DNA of 64,000 nucleotides from Prevotella sp. Its GTDB lineage: Bacteria > Bacteroidota > Bacteroidia > Bacteroidales > Bacteroidaceae. This document shows positions 16,041 to 24,813 of this stretch, piece after piece (the stretch's first letter is position 1; the number at the start of each line of letters is the position of its first letter). A program made the translations under genes and the position numbers. Below the pieces are notes generated by a model. The model had not been told where the DNA came from, searched no databases, and saw nothing but the letters and a program-made list of their open reading frames with translations. Location of the stretch: the NCBI GenBank assembly GCA_017460515.1, contig JAFUAY010000010.1:1-64000 (forward strand). The letters run 5' to 3'.

Positions 16041-17732
16041 ATGAATCCGACAGTAAGAATACACTGCAAGAACAATGCACAAAGCTATGACGTTCCCATG
16101 GGAAGTAATTTGGCTGATCTCTACAATCAGACGGGATTGGCATTACCCCACGGACCTATCAGCGCACACGTAAATAACAAGGTGGAGGGAATGCACTACC
16201 GCATCTACAAGCCCAAAGAAGTGGAATTCCTTGATATCACCTCTGCATCAGGTCTGCGTGCCTATACACGAACTGTGTTCTTCATCCTCTGTAAGGCTGT
16301 TCACGACCTCTATGAACAGTGCAAGGTGGCTATCGATATTCCTGTCTCTAACGGCTACTATGTCGATTTGAACATTGGGCACCCCGTAACCCTTGAGGAT
16401 ACAGGCAAGATACGCAAGCGCATGCAGGAGATTATAGATGCCGCCTACCCTATCCATCGCCATGAGAGCAGTACGGAAGAGGCTATCCAGATGTTCACCG
16501 TACTCCATACCTACTCAAAGGTGAAACTGTTACAGAGCACAGGATCACTCTTTACCACTTTCTATGATATCGACGAGTACTACGATTACTTCTACGGATC
16601 GCTGCTCACCAATACCTCTCAGATCTATCTCTTCGGATTAGAGAAATACTACGACGGCCTGTTGCTCCGTCTGCCCTCGCGCGAACATCCTGACGAACTG
16701 GGCGAACTGGTCATGCAAGACAAGATGTTCGGCATCTTCAAAGAGCATCACGCCTGGCAGGACATCATAGGACTGCGCACCATTGGTGACCTGAACGAGG
16801 CTATTGCAGACGGTAAGACCAACCTGCTGATACAGGTGAGTGAAGCCCTTCAGGAGAAGAAGATATCGAGGATTGCAGAAGAGATTGCGCGCAAATGTAC
16901 CGTATCGCCCCTCACATCGAATATTCCTCCGTTGAAGATGGTACTGATAGCCGGACCGTCGAGCAGTGGAAAGACCACTACCTGCAAGCGACTGTCCGTA
17001 CAGCTCATCACCAACGGCATCAAGCCTGTACCCATCTCGCTCGATGACTACTTCCTGAATCGTGAGTTGACGCCCCGCGATGAATCGGGCGATTACGACT
17101 TCGAGAGCATTCACGCGCTGAACATCCCCCTGCTGAATGAACAGCTCAGCGCACTCTTCCGTGGTGAGGAAGTAGAACTGCCCCGCTATAATTTCCAGGA
17201 AGGAAAGAGTGAATGGAGCGGAAAGAAGTTGCGGCTGCACAGCGATGAGATCCTCGTCGTGGAAGGTATTCACGCCCTCAACCCTGAACTGACGGCTCAG
17301 ATTCCTGACGAAATCAAGTATCGGGTATATGCCTCAGCACTTACCACCCTGCTGCTTGACAACCACAATTATATTCCCACAACCGACAACCGACTGCTGC
17401 GCCGTATCATCCGAGACCATAAGTATCGTGGTGTCGATGCCCGTGAGACGATTCGCCGATGGCCTTCTGTACGTAAAGGTGAGAACAAGTGGATTTTCCC
17501 CTATCAGGAAAATGCTGACGCAATGTTCAATACGGCTATGCTCTTCGAATTGGCAGTCATCAAGAGTCAGGCAGAGCCACTTCTGGAACAGGTGCCTGAG
17601 AACTGTCCTGAATATGCTGAGGCCTATCGTCTGCGTAAGTTCCTACGCTATATCAAGCCTATCCCCGAAGAACAGATTCCACCAACCTCACTCCTTCGCG
17701 AGTTCCTTGGCGGCTCTTCGTTTGAATACTAA
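16041..17732 (+). CDS. Nucleoside (uridine) kinase with TGS-like N-terminus
   Basis: A 563-residue cytoplasmic protein. The N-terminus (residues about 1-60) resembles a TGS/ubiquitin-like domain. The middle resembles the threonyl-tRNA synthetase second-additional-domain region. The C-terminal half is a P-loop kinase of the uridine kinase type, with Walker A GPSSSGKT near residue 305 and the DDYFLNR segment after it. Bacteroidota annotate this fused form as nucleoside kinase; it probably phosphorylates uridine or cytidine for salvage. The ATG at 16041 is preferred over a TTG six bases upstream. It is monocistronic and ends at a strong terminator. Confidence 0.85.
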   Translation: MNPTVRIHCKNNAQSYDVPMGSNLADLYNQTGLALPHGPISAHVNNKVEGMHYRIYKPKEVEFLDITSASGLRAYTRTVFFILCKAVHDLYEQCKVAIDIPVSNGYYVDLNIGHPVTLEDTGKIRKRMQEIIDAAYPIHRHESSTEEAIQMFTVLHTYSKVKLLQSTGSLFTTFYDIDEYYDYFYGSLLTNTSQIYLFGLEKYYDGLLLRLPSREHPDELGELVMQDKMFGIFKEHHAWQDIIGLRTIGDLNEAIADGKTNLLIQVSEALQEKKISRIAEEIARKCTVSPLTSNIPPLKMVLIAGPSSSGKTTTCKRLSVQLITNGIKPVPISLDDYFLNRELTPRDESGDYDFESIHALNIPLLNEQLSALFRGEEVELPRYNFQEGKSEWSGKKLRLHSDEILVVEGIHALNPELTAQIPDEIKYRVYASALTTLLLDNHNYIPTTDNRLLRRIIRDHKYRGVDARETIRRWPSVRKGENKWIFPYQENADAMFNTAMLFELAVIKSQAEPLLEQVPENCPEYAEAYRLRKFLRYIKPIPEEQIPPTSLLREFLGGSSFEY

Positions 17733-17734
17733 AA

Positions 17735-17768
17735 ATTAGGAGTTAAAGGTGCGCCTTTAACTCCTAAT
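17735..17768. terminator. Bidirectional terminator
   Basis: A perfect 15-bp stem (17735-17749 with 17754-17768) with a 4-nt loop is followed by T5. It lies between the convergent nucleoside kinase and PD40 genes. The stem contains the word GGAGTTAAA seen in the 9-bp array at 2287. Confidence 0.85.
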
Positions 17769-17786
17769 CATTTTTGCCAAATTGCA

Positions 17787-19283
17787 TTATTGCTTATATT
17801 TCGCTGCTACTGCGGGCTTCTTCAGTGCATCTGCAAAGGTCTGTGGCTTCACGGTAACAGGACCTCGCATGAACTCTGGCACGTTGTAGCTCTTCATGAA
17901 CTCACGGTGATAGTTCGGATCATCAGTAGGTAGTTCGAAGGGCTTTGAGGCGTGTCCGTCTTGATCGACATGAGCGAAAAACGGACGGGTAAAGTTGCCA
18001 TCGTCACGACGACTGCTCACCACTATCCAACGTCCGTTGGAGCTCCAGTTATGGAATGATTCCACGCTGGGACTATTGGCCTCCTTCATCGGACCGATCT
18101 CACCACTCTTCAAATCCATGAGCCATAGGTCGGCATCACGGTGCCAGATATGGAAGGTGCCCCACTCGCCCACTGCCAACAGCAGGAATCGGCCATCGGG
18201 TGATATACGCGGCAGCGTAGCACTGAGGTTCATCGTGTCTGCCTGAAACACCAGTTCACGTGGTCCGAACGAACGTGTCTGCACGTCGAAGGCCTTACGA
18301 TAGACATTGTATTTGATGTCCTTATAGCGACGGATGCACTCTGCCTCGTGGGAAACGGTGTCACGCCACTCGAAATGGGCAGAACTGTAATATAGCCACT
18401 GTCCGTCAGGACTCCAACAAGGGAAGGTCTCAAACTCGTTCTCCTCATTCTCGATGGTGCTCACCTCGTTGGTTTCAGGGTCGTAGAGAATCAAATCGCT
18501 CTGTTTGTCAAACACCTCAATCTTATCCACATCGCGGGTATGGAAGCTCTGCATGGTCATATTCGTTGAGAACGCAATCAGGTTCTGCTTAGGATGCCAG
18601 GCTGGATAAACGCCAGCCGAGAGGGTGCTGTCAGTCTTCAGGTTCACCTTGGTCAACTTCCCGTCAATGTTCAGCATCGTGCCACCCAGGTTCTGGCGGG
18701 CGTGGAAAAGCGTGCGTTCGGGATTACCCAACTGACAATAATGGCAGTTGATACACTGTCCGTCTGCCTCAGTTGAACAGAGCATATTGTCGTAGACCAC
18801 ACGCTCGTCGTAGTTCTCCAGACAACGCTGGTTGATAGTGAGTTCCTCATAGGTCACATAACTGGGCGAAATCAATCGGTATGTCAGCCAAGGGTCTATA
18901 CTGTCTGCCGACACCGTGATGGTGAATGGTTCGTAGCGTTGCCATTTCTCACCCACACGCGCGTACATTTCTATATTTATAGGTGCTGAGCCTGCCGATT
19001 TCCCCACCAACTGTTTCCATTCGTCGAAGTCGGGACAAACCGTACGTCCCCCCAACACAACCTCCTCGTCAGCCACACTGAATCGTGTCACCACCTCATC
19101 ATAGTTGCCAGTCAACTGGAAATGCAGCGGTGCAATATTGACAGGCACCGTCACCCCAATATAGTCTGGATAAATAACTGGCTGTTGTTTCATCTGTTCA
19201 AACTGTGAAGGCACCTTAGCCTGATGGCAAGCCGTCAGCAGGATGACACACAAAAAGGAAAATATCAATAACTTTTTCATCAC
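17787..19283 (-). CDS. PD40 beta-propeller lipoprotein with a CxxCH motif
   Basis: A 498-residue lipoprotein with lipobox LLTAC (Cys19). The body carries TolB/PD40-type propeller repeats, visible as recurrent P-x-x-SPDGxxL motifs (CWSPDGQWLYY, RISPDGRFLLL, WSSNGRWIVV). Near residues 177-181 it has CINCH, a heme c attachment motif, with nearby cysteines (CHYC). That suggests a covalent heme or a metal site in the periplasm. It is the third gene of an operon, 9 bp after a DUF6057 membrane protein. The function is not known to me. Confidence 0.75.
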   Translation of the reverse strand: MMKKLLIFSFLCVILLTACHQAKVPSQFEQMKQQPVIYPDYIGVTVPVNIAPLHFQLTGNYDEVVTRFSVADEEVVLGGRTVCPDFDEWKQLVGKSAGSAPINIEMYARVGEKWQRYEPFTITVSADSIDPWLTYRLISPSYVTYEELTINQRCLENYDERVVYDNMLCSTEADGQCINCHYCQLGNPERTLFHARQNLGGTMLNIDGKLTKVNLKTDSTLSAGVYPAWHPKQNLIAFSTNMTMQSFHTRDVDKIEVFDKQSDLILYDPETNEVSTIENEENEFETFPCWSPDGQWLYYSSAHFEWRDTVSHEAECIRRYKDIKYNVYRKAFDVQTRSFGPRELVFQADTMNLSATLPRISPDGRFLLLAVGEWGTFHIWHRDADLWLMDLKSGEIGPMKEANSPSVESFHNWSSNGRWIVVSSRRDDGNFTRPFFAHVDQDGHASKPFELPTDDPNYHREFMKSYNVPEFMRGPVTVKPQTFADALKKPAVAAKYKQ

Positions 19284-19292
19284 TTCACTTTT

Positions 19293-21116
19293 TTAGTACG
19301 TTTTCAGTCCACGCACAAAGAAATAGTTAAAATAGAACGTGCCACCAAAGCGAGGCCGCAAAGCCTCAGCCATCTGCTCATTCGACATACCCTTGCACTG
19401 TTGGGCACGCTGCATCATCTCATGGTATTCGCGTTTCACATTCTCGTCGAAAGGCATACCACTGATATCAACATTGCTTTCCAGATTACCATACAGGTAG
19501 GCACACTCCTGATAATGGCGAGGCATTGGCTCGCCCACATGGAGTCTGGCATATTGGTTGAAAGCGCGCCAGAATGTCGGGATATCTTTCAGCTGCATCG
19601 CAGAGAGCAATACCAGCTCAGCACAGACGGGGTCGTCAGTATCCCGATATGCCTGAATATTCAGCAGGAACAACTCTATTAACGATTGGTCACTGCCTAA
19701 CATATTGACACCCCTCATCAATCGGCGGATTGGGGCAAACTCCGTATCATTATCAACTACCTCAGCCTTTGCCTGCTGTGCCATCGGCTCGTAATGTCCA
19801 GCCCATTCGCTGTAGTAGCGTGTCTCTTTCAAGATATCAATATATTTTTGAGCTACTGTCCACTCATGATTCAACAGGGCACAGCGCACGAGGAATTTCA
19901 GATGTTCTACCCGCCATCCCAGTTCTACGCCATCCTCCAGACACCAACGGTAACAATAGTTCGGCAAACCGTAGTTCAGGTAAAGGCTCTTGCCTCCCAG
20001 CTGCATCATACGTATCTCAAAATCGCAGTTTGGTGCTTTGCCACCATCGCGATAGGTATACATCTCATTTCCCGCACGTCCCAGCTTGAAGATGGCCAGG
20101 TTCTTATACACCACAATCATTCGCGTAGGCTCACCCTCATGCTGACGGGCAATGCGCAATACGCCCTCCCAATCCTGACGATCCACACAGGCATTCATCT
20201 GCAGTTCCTCATGGAAGGTAGTATCTTTATACCAGAACTGATAGCAGCCTGTCATTACCAGCAAGGCAATGACAATCTGTATTGACAGCTGTCGCCATCC
20301 ACTACGCATCCACTTCAGTTCGTAGGAGATGCCATAGCAGGCAGCCAGCAGAACATAGAACAGGGCTAAAAACACGTAGGGAAGATAAAGGGTCGTGAAG
20401 CCCTTTACATCATAATAGATAGGTAACGCCTGCCACCATATCATATCGCTATTGGCCTGATAATATACCTGACGGTAGTATATAAGCGGTACGAAGATAA
20501 TCAGCAACAGGGCAAATACTGACGCAATGATTCGCTGACGCAAGGTCATCTGCGGCAGGCGCCAACTGATGACACCCATCAGGAGAATAGCCAGCAGACC
20601 ATAAAAGCCAGCTATGGGATATGCTATTACAGCTGCAACAGCCATGAAGGTAAGACGAATACGGAGTCTGCGATAGAGCCACGCCAGGCTGACAGCCAAC
20701 GAGAGTCCCATCACCGCGACAAAGAAATGGCCGCGCAATTTCAGATAGTACAAACGATAGCCCAGGTCGAAATCGGTAATCAGCACTAAAGCCAGGGGCA
20801 ACAGCAATAGCGGCATCCAGCGGTTGCTGACACCGAACGCACGCTTTGAGAGCCAGAGTAGCAAGCCCAGCCAGACAAACAACAGCAAGTTGCCTAACCA
20901 GGGATGATAGAAATACTGCGTGAAATATGTTCCTAACCAAGTGAGGAAGCCACCTGCCACCACCAGCTGCTGCTTGAAGAACAGCGGAGTGTAGAGAAAC
21001 AGATTCAGCTCCTGTGCATGAAACAGATACTCACTCTCTTCAGAGAGAATATAACAAAAAGCCACGAGGAGCGAGCACAAGCAAACTGCTACGCCCCCAT
21101 ATTCTTTATTCTTCAT
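19293..21116 (-). CDS. DUF6057-like polytopic membrane protein
   Basis: The 607-residue protein has about nine hydrophobic segments in its first half (residues about 8-285). A soluble, alpha-helical TPR-like C-terminal half follows. It matches the general description of Bacteroidota DUF6057 proteins, whose role is unknown. Its first codons overlap the end of the GH43-like gene by 4 bp (ATGA). Start and stop both lie inside a 7-bp-period repeat. The next gene encodes the PD40 lipoprotein, so the two may form an envelope unit. Confidence 0.65.
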   Translation of the reverse strand: MKNKEYGGVAVCLCSLLVAFCYILSEESEYLFHAQELNLFLYTPLFFKQQLVVAGGFLTWLGTYFTQYFYHPWLGNLLLFVWLGLLLWLSKRAFGVSNRWMPLLLLPLALVLITDFDLGYRLYYLKLRGHFFVAVMGLSLAVSLAWLYRRLRIRLTFMAVAAVIAYPIAGFYGLLAILLMGVISWRLPQMTLRQRIIASVFALLLIIFVPLIYYRQVYYQANSDMIWWQALPIYYDVKGFTTLYLPYVFLALFYVLLAACYGISYELKWMRSGWRQLSIQIVIALLVMTGCYQFWYKDTTFHEELQMNACVDRQDWEGVLRIARQHEGEPTRMIVVYKNLAIFKLGRAGNEMYTYRDGGKAPNCDFEIRMMQLGGKSLYLNYGLPNYCYRWCLEDGVELGWRVEHLKFLVRCALLNHEWTVAQKYIDILKETRYYSEWAGHYEPMAQQAKAEVVDNDTEFAPIRRLMRGVNMLGSDQSLIELFLLNIQAYRDTDDPVCAELVLLSAMQLKDIPTFWRAFNQYARLHVGEPMPRHYQECAYLYGNLESNVDISGMPFDENVKREYHEMMQRAQQCKGMSNEQMAEALRPRFGGTFYFNYFFVRGLKTY

Positions 21117-21132
21117 TTTTCACTTTTCAGTT
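21098..21132. repeat. 7-bp-period micro-array at the GH43/DUF6057 junction
   Basis: Five heptamers on the plus strand: CATATTC, TTTATTC, TTCATTT, TTCACTT and TTCAGTT. They contain the stop of the GH43-like gene, the start of the DUF6057 gene and the charged tail KLKSEK of the first product. Confidence 0.75.
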
Positions 21133-22180
21133 TCTTCTCCGACCACTTCTTCAGTCGTTTATACTCTTTCTTGGTCAGTCGCATAAACGAACCATGCTGA
21201 GGGGCTGTAACGCCCTTGATATCCTGTGGGTTCTTGAAGTTGCGCAGGTTCTCGTCTGCCTCACAGATACGATAGTGTTTCGGATGGTCGCTATACTGGA
21301 TATAAGCCACACGCCAGGTCTTGTCGCCAATGAGTTGGAAGGCGCTTGATCCCTCACATTTCTTCTTACCCTCAAAGCTGACATAGTCGTCCTCGACGGG
21401 CTCACCCCATCCGTGAGTAAGGTGTTTCGAAGTAGCAGTATAGATGCCGGGCTTTCCACCTTCTTTCTTGATGAGCATGTGGTAGAGTCCGTCATCCAGC
21501 AGGTTGATGTCAGCATCGATGGTGGCATAGCCCCAATCGAAGAGCAGCTTAGGCTGTGTCAGGCGTGTAAACGACTTGTCGGCATACGAGTAGTACATTC
21601 GGTCATACTTCTCCTCGGCACGGTTCCACATAGAGTAGTAGATCATATAACCGCCCTTGTCACCATTCTCCCATGTATAGTTCGGGTCCCAGAAAATCTG
21701 CGGAGCCCACACACGGTTGATGGTCGACCAGTCCTTATACACGCTCTCCGCCTGCGGATCTGAGAAGATGGACGTACCCTTGCGATAGTCGAACGATACC
21801 GAGGTCCAGTTGATCAGGTCCTTGCTCTTCAGCAGGTCGATGCCGTAGTTATCCCAGTCGCTCTGCTTACCCAACTTTCGCGTCATCGCATTGTTCATAT
21901 CGGTGGTCACCATCACATAGCCCTTACCGTCCCATGAGCGACAGATGAAAGCATCACGCTGTCCGCCCTCAATACGGGCATGCTCTTTCGGATCCATAAT
22001 AGCCTTTCCGCCAATGATATCCTCGTAATTATAGCCGTCACGACTCACTGCATAAGCCGTAAACTGCCCATGATCACTCATGTGGCAATACAGATAACCA
22101 TAGTTTCCCTTTTGTGGATTCTGCGCTGATGCACCGACAGCAACCATTGCCATCAATGCTGATAGTAGTATTTTCTTCAT
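21113..22180 (-). CDS. Glycoside hydrolase family 43-like exported protein
   Basis: The 355-residue product starts with a signal peptide (about 19 residues, ending GASAQ). The mature part resembles five-bladed GH43/GH117-type enzymes: an early YLYCHMSDHG segment, FICRSWDGKGYVMVTTD, INRVWAPQIFWDP and a late GSSAFQLIGDKTWRVAY. It probably acts on arabinose- or galactose-containing glycans in the periplasm or at the cell surface; specificity is unknown. The ATG at 22180 follows a perfect promoter. The gene is first in an operon with DUF6057 and PD40 genes. The highly charged C-terminal tail comes from a repeat. Confidence 0.75.
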   Translation of the reverse strand: MKKILLSALMAMVAVGASAQNPQKGNYGYLYCHMSDHGQFTAYAVSRDGYNYEDIIGGKAIMDPKEHARIEGGQRDAFICRSWDGKGYVMVTTDMNNAMTRKLGKQSDWDNYGIDLLKSKDLINWTSVSFDYRKGTSIFSDPQAESVYKDWSTINRVWAPQIFWDPNYTWENGDKGGYMIYYSMWNRAEEKYDRMYYSYADKSFTRLTQPKLLFDWGYATIDADINLLDDGLYHMLIKKEGGKPGIYTATSKHLTHGWGEPVEDDYVSFEGKKKCEGSSAFQLIGDKTWRVAYIQYSDHPKHYRICEADENLRNFKNPQDIKGVTAPQHGSFMRLTKKEYKRLKKWSEKKLKSEK

Positions 22181-22199
22181 GTTTCTTCGGTTTTGCCTG

Positions 22200-22230
22200 C
22201 AAAGGTAGTGAAAATCGAACGAAATGCAAA
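22200..22230 (-). promoter_or_regulatory. Promoter of the GH43-like operon
   Basis: Minus strand TTTG (22227-22230), a 19-bp spacer and TACCTTTG (22200-22207), 19 bp before the ATG at 22180. Confidence 0.8.
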
Positions 22231-22332
22231 GAAAAAAATATTTTTCTTTCATTTCTGAGATGCATCCTACCTTCGAGGCAAAGCATCAAAGATACAATTT
22301 TAAGTGAGCGAAGCGAGTCAGAGGGATTGTCC

Positions 22333-23007
22333 CTACCTAACAGTAGCCTTTACGTAGCTTTTGCCTGCTGGCATATTTTGGTCCTGGTCAAACTTTGCTC
22401 CGTATTTTCCTTCGGGCATATCACTTAGGACATACAGTGTACATTTACGTCCTGCCACGACCTTGTCGGTAGCCGCTGTGTTGATGGCTGTTGCTGCCAA
22501 GTCGACCAATGCTCCGAACAGTCCTTTATTGCCGCTATTGATGCTTGTATCTACGCTAATGAGACCTTCACGCCGATACAGTGTTTCGCCAGTCTTAGTA
22601 GAACGGAGAATATACTCGACACCTGCTGTCAATGAGCCTCCAATCTTGTTTCTGTTCCACGACTTGATAATTGTAAACATGGCGGCATCTGCTCCAAGAA
22701 CATTGCGGAACTGGGAAAGGTTTCCCTCAATAAACAGTTCTGCATCGTATGCACTCTCTGCTTGGAACATTTCCATAGTCATCATTGGCGAATAAACATA
22801 GTAGCCCTTTTCGCAGAGAGGAGCATATAGTGTGGTGTAGAAATAATCCTTTGCCTCGACGAAGTTTGTCTGATTGATAGGAGGCATCACTGCAATAGTA
22901 AGAGGCTTCTCCTCGTACATCTTAGGATATTGAGCAAGACGGGTGATCTGCTCTGCGCATGACGACATCAACAATGCCACCAAGCCAAGAATGATATATT
23001 TCTTCAT
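22333..23007 (-). CDS. GNA1162/DUF799 family lipoprotein
   Basis: The 224-residue lipoprotein (lipobox MSSC) matches the DUF799/GNA1162 family: a TIAVMPPINQTN motif after the N-terminus, a FYTTLYAPLCEKGYYV segment and a long C-terminal domain. GNA1162-type proteins are outer-membrane lipoproteins encoded next to CsgG-like and DUF4810 genes in many Gram-negatives. The same set is present here, and this gene overlaps the DUF4810 gene by 4 bp. The family's function is not established; a secretion or envelope-stress complex is often assumed. Confidence 0.85.
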   Translation of the reverse strand: MKKYIILGLVALLMSSCAEQITRLAQYPKMYEEKPLTIAVMPPINQTNFVEAKDYFYTTLYAPLCEKGYYVYSPMMTMEMFQAESAYDAELFIEGNLSQFRNVLGADAAMFTIIKSWNRNKIGGSLTAGVEYILRSTKTGETLYRREGLISVDTSINSGNKGLFGALVDLAATAINTAATDKVVAGRKCTLYVLSDMPEGKYGAKFDQDQNMPAGKSYVKATVR

Positions 23008-23348
23008 TTTTCCAGCTGATTAATGATTCGTGAAATGAATTTCTCTGATTCAGGATAAGCTTTGATTTCAGCACGGAGAAGAGTTAGTCCTTCCTCTTTC
23101 TTTCCTGCCTTACAGAGCAGATACCCGTACTCAGCATTTACCCCAGGAGGAACGACTTTACGAAGCCCTTCCTGTTTACTAATCACTTTCTCATACTGCG
23201 CCATTGCTTTTGCGAGCGTTTCTTCTGTAGCACGTTTCGTGTACATGTAAGTAGCATCTTCAGAGTCATACCAGGAATATAGCGACTTTTGAGTCTCACA
23301 CGAAGTCATAGCCATCACGCAGAGGGCTGAAAGAATTAATTTCTTCAT
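23004..23348 (-). CDS. DUF4810 family lipoprotein
   Basis: A 114-residue lipoprotein (lipobox MTSC) with the YSWYDSEDATYMY segment and a TPR-like helical remainder typical of DUF4810. It overlaps both neighbours by 4 bp, which indicates translational coupling within the CsgG-like operon. Probably a periplasmic partner of the DUF799 and CsgG-like proteins. Confidence 0.85.
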   Translation of the reverse strand: MKKLILSALCVMAMTSCETQKSLYSWYDSEDATYMYTKRATEETLAKAMAQYEKVISKQEGLRKVVPPGVNAEYGYLLCKAGKKEEGLTLLRAEIKAYPESEKFISRIINQLEK

Positions 23349-23692
23349 GGCAAATTGATAATCTTTGTTTCTTGACTTGACAGGAACAATTGTTTCTGAT
23401 AAACCGTTTGTCCATTGAACTGAACAGTAATACTCCTACGACCAGTCGCAACTCCATACTGGGTTCCTTTTCTGTTCGCCGTCTTTGGCTTTACCACCTT
23501 AGCATCAAACTTGGTACCATCCACATCAACCTGTACGGGTTTAGAACCGTTTCCATAAGTATCCGACGGACCGACAAACACCAAATATGCCATATCCTCC
23601 TTTCCACTCTGTTGAGCGACAGGATAATTAGCCTTGCATCCGACCATCAGGAAAGCGATGGTAAGCAATGAAAATAAAACTTTTGCTTTCAT
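23345..23692 (-). CDS. Small lipoprotein of the CsgG-like operon
   Basis: A 115-residue predicted lipoprotein (lipobox LMVGC) with a beta-rich mature part. Segments such as AYLVFVGPSD and RSITVQFNGQTVY resemble a small PEGA-like or Ig-like sandwich. I do not recognise a named family. It sits between the CsgG-like and DUF4810 genes, an extra member compared with the usual three-gene set, so it may be a lineage-specific subunit of the same complex. Confidence 0.6.
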   Translation of the reverse strand: MKAKVLFSLLTIAFLMVGCKANYPVAQQSGKEDMAYLVFVGPSDTYGNGSKPVQVDVDGTKFDAKVVKPKTANRKGTQYGVATGRRSITVQFNGQTVYQKQLFLSSQETKIINLP

Positions 23693-23700
23693 ATTAGATT

Positions 23701-24633
23701 CTATTTGATTTCCTCAATATAATATTCAGTCAGTTTCGAGGCATCAATTGCTGAGCCGTTGCCTGTAAAAGAAACAAAAGAGTATTCCGTCTCAGGGGTG
23801 TCACCACCGGTGGCTGATACCGTTACCGTTCCTATTTGCTTACCAGGAAGTTCTATCAGTACGCCAGTTTGAGGATTCTTCACCTTCTTGCCCTTTGTCT
23901 TGACAGCGAAAGTGTCTCCAACTTTAATTCCCTGACTTGCGCCTCCTGCAATCAACTGGGCATCGTTATCATAAGACAAGAAGAATGTGCGCCAAGGCTT
24001 GTCCGTACACTTATTGATAATATTCTCTACAAGTTGACCGATGGCTTCTGATATCGCTTTATCACTCAATGTTGCATCGTAGCTGGCTTGTCCACCCACT
24101 CCCATGGTTGTTTTTGTCGTTATTTCAGCTGAACCTTTTCCTTCATCTGAATAAATGATAAGACCTGTTGAAACATCGACCAGTCGAATAGCCACAGCAG
24201 CTTCTACTGTCTGAGTCTTTACATTCGTAAAAACGCCACTCTTTCCGGTATTCTTTCGACCGAACTCAGTAACAGAACCAATTATCATATAGTCAGCACC
24301 AATAGTAGAAAGGCCATTGTCACTCTTCTTTGCCTCTTCCAACAGGGATGCAATGTCGCCTCTTTCCAGCAACAAGAACTTACCTGATGCAGCAAGCTTA
24401 GCTGAAAGAATATCAAGAGCCTGTTTGCCCATTGGATCGTTCTCTTTGTCATAGAAGATGCCTTTGGCGTACTGCGTTTCATTACTAAAGCGGCCAATAG
24501 CCACTTTGCGCTTAATCACACGACCTCCGGTATCAGCCAACCCCTGCTTTACAGGCTCAACTATCTCCACTTTACGTTGTGCATTAGCAAACGTGCAAAG
24601 AGATAAAAACATTATTGACAAAATTATTTTCTT
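23701..24633 (-). CDS. CsgG/HfaB family protein
   Basis: A 310-residue exported protein with a type I signal peptide (cleavage after FANAQ). Its mature part follows the CsgG fold: KVAIGRFSNETQY, LSAKLAASGKFLLLER, ADYMIIGSVTEFG, VRLVDVSTGLIIYSDEGKG. A C-terminal beta domain of about 70 residues is appended. Curli-type CsgG is a lipoprotein pore, but no acceptable lipobox is seen here (Leu precedes the Cys). The start at 24633 gives a clean signal peptide; the extension to 24705 crosses the promoter. No amyloid subunit genes are nearby, so curli secretion is unlikely. Confidence 0.82.
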   Translation of the reverse strand, partial: KKIILSIMFLSLCTFANAQRKVEIVEPVKQGLADTGGRVIKRKVAIGRFSNETQYAKGIFYDKENDPMGKQALDILSAKLAASGKFLLLERGDIASLLEEAKKSDNGLSTIGADYMIIGSVTEFGRKNTGKSGVFTNVKTQTVEAAVAIRLVDVSTGLIIYSDEGKGSAEITTKTTMGVGGQASYDATLSDKAISEAIGQLVENIINKCTDKPWRTFFLSYDNDAQLIAGGASQGIKVGDTFAVKTKGKKVKNPQTGVLIELPGKQIGTVTVSATGGDTPETEYSFVSFTGNGSAIDASKLTEYYIEEIK

Positions 24634-24694
24634 CATTTCGCTTATTATTATGAGTTTAACATAAAATGAATACGGATTTCTCCCTTTTGCGATG

Positions 24695-24702
24695 CAAAGA
24701 TA
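24695..24702 (-). promoter_or_regulatory. -7 box of the CsgG-like operon
   Basis: TATCTTTG on the minus strand, about 60 bp before the ATG at 24633. No clear -33 match. Confidence 0.45.
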
Positions 24703-24813
24703 CAAAATTTTCCAATAACGAATCCACTTCGCGAAAGTTTTTTAAGAAAAAGCTATGGAATTAAGAAAAAAGCCCGAAATGACAAGTGACAAGATGTTCT
24801 ATCCCAGCTTAGT

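Noticed and set aside
22287..22294. Second -7 box (TATCTTTG, minus strand) upstream of the GH43-like gene
   Set aside because: It has no -33 partner, and a perfect promoter lies closer to the start codon.
23701..24633. Curli secretion locus
   Set aside because: Only a CsgG-like protein is present. No CsgA/B/E/F-type genes are nearby and the neighbours match the DUF799/DUF4810 set.
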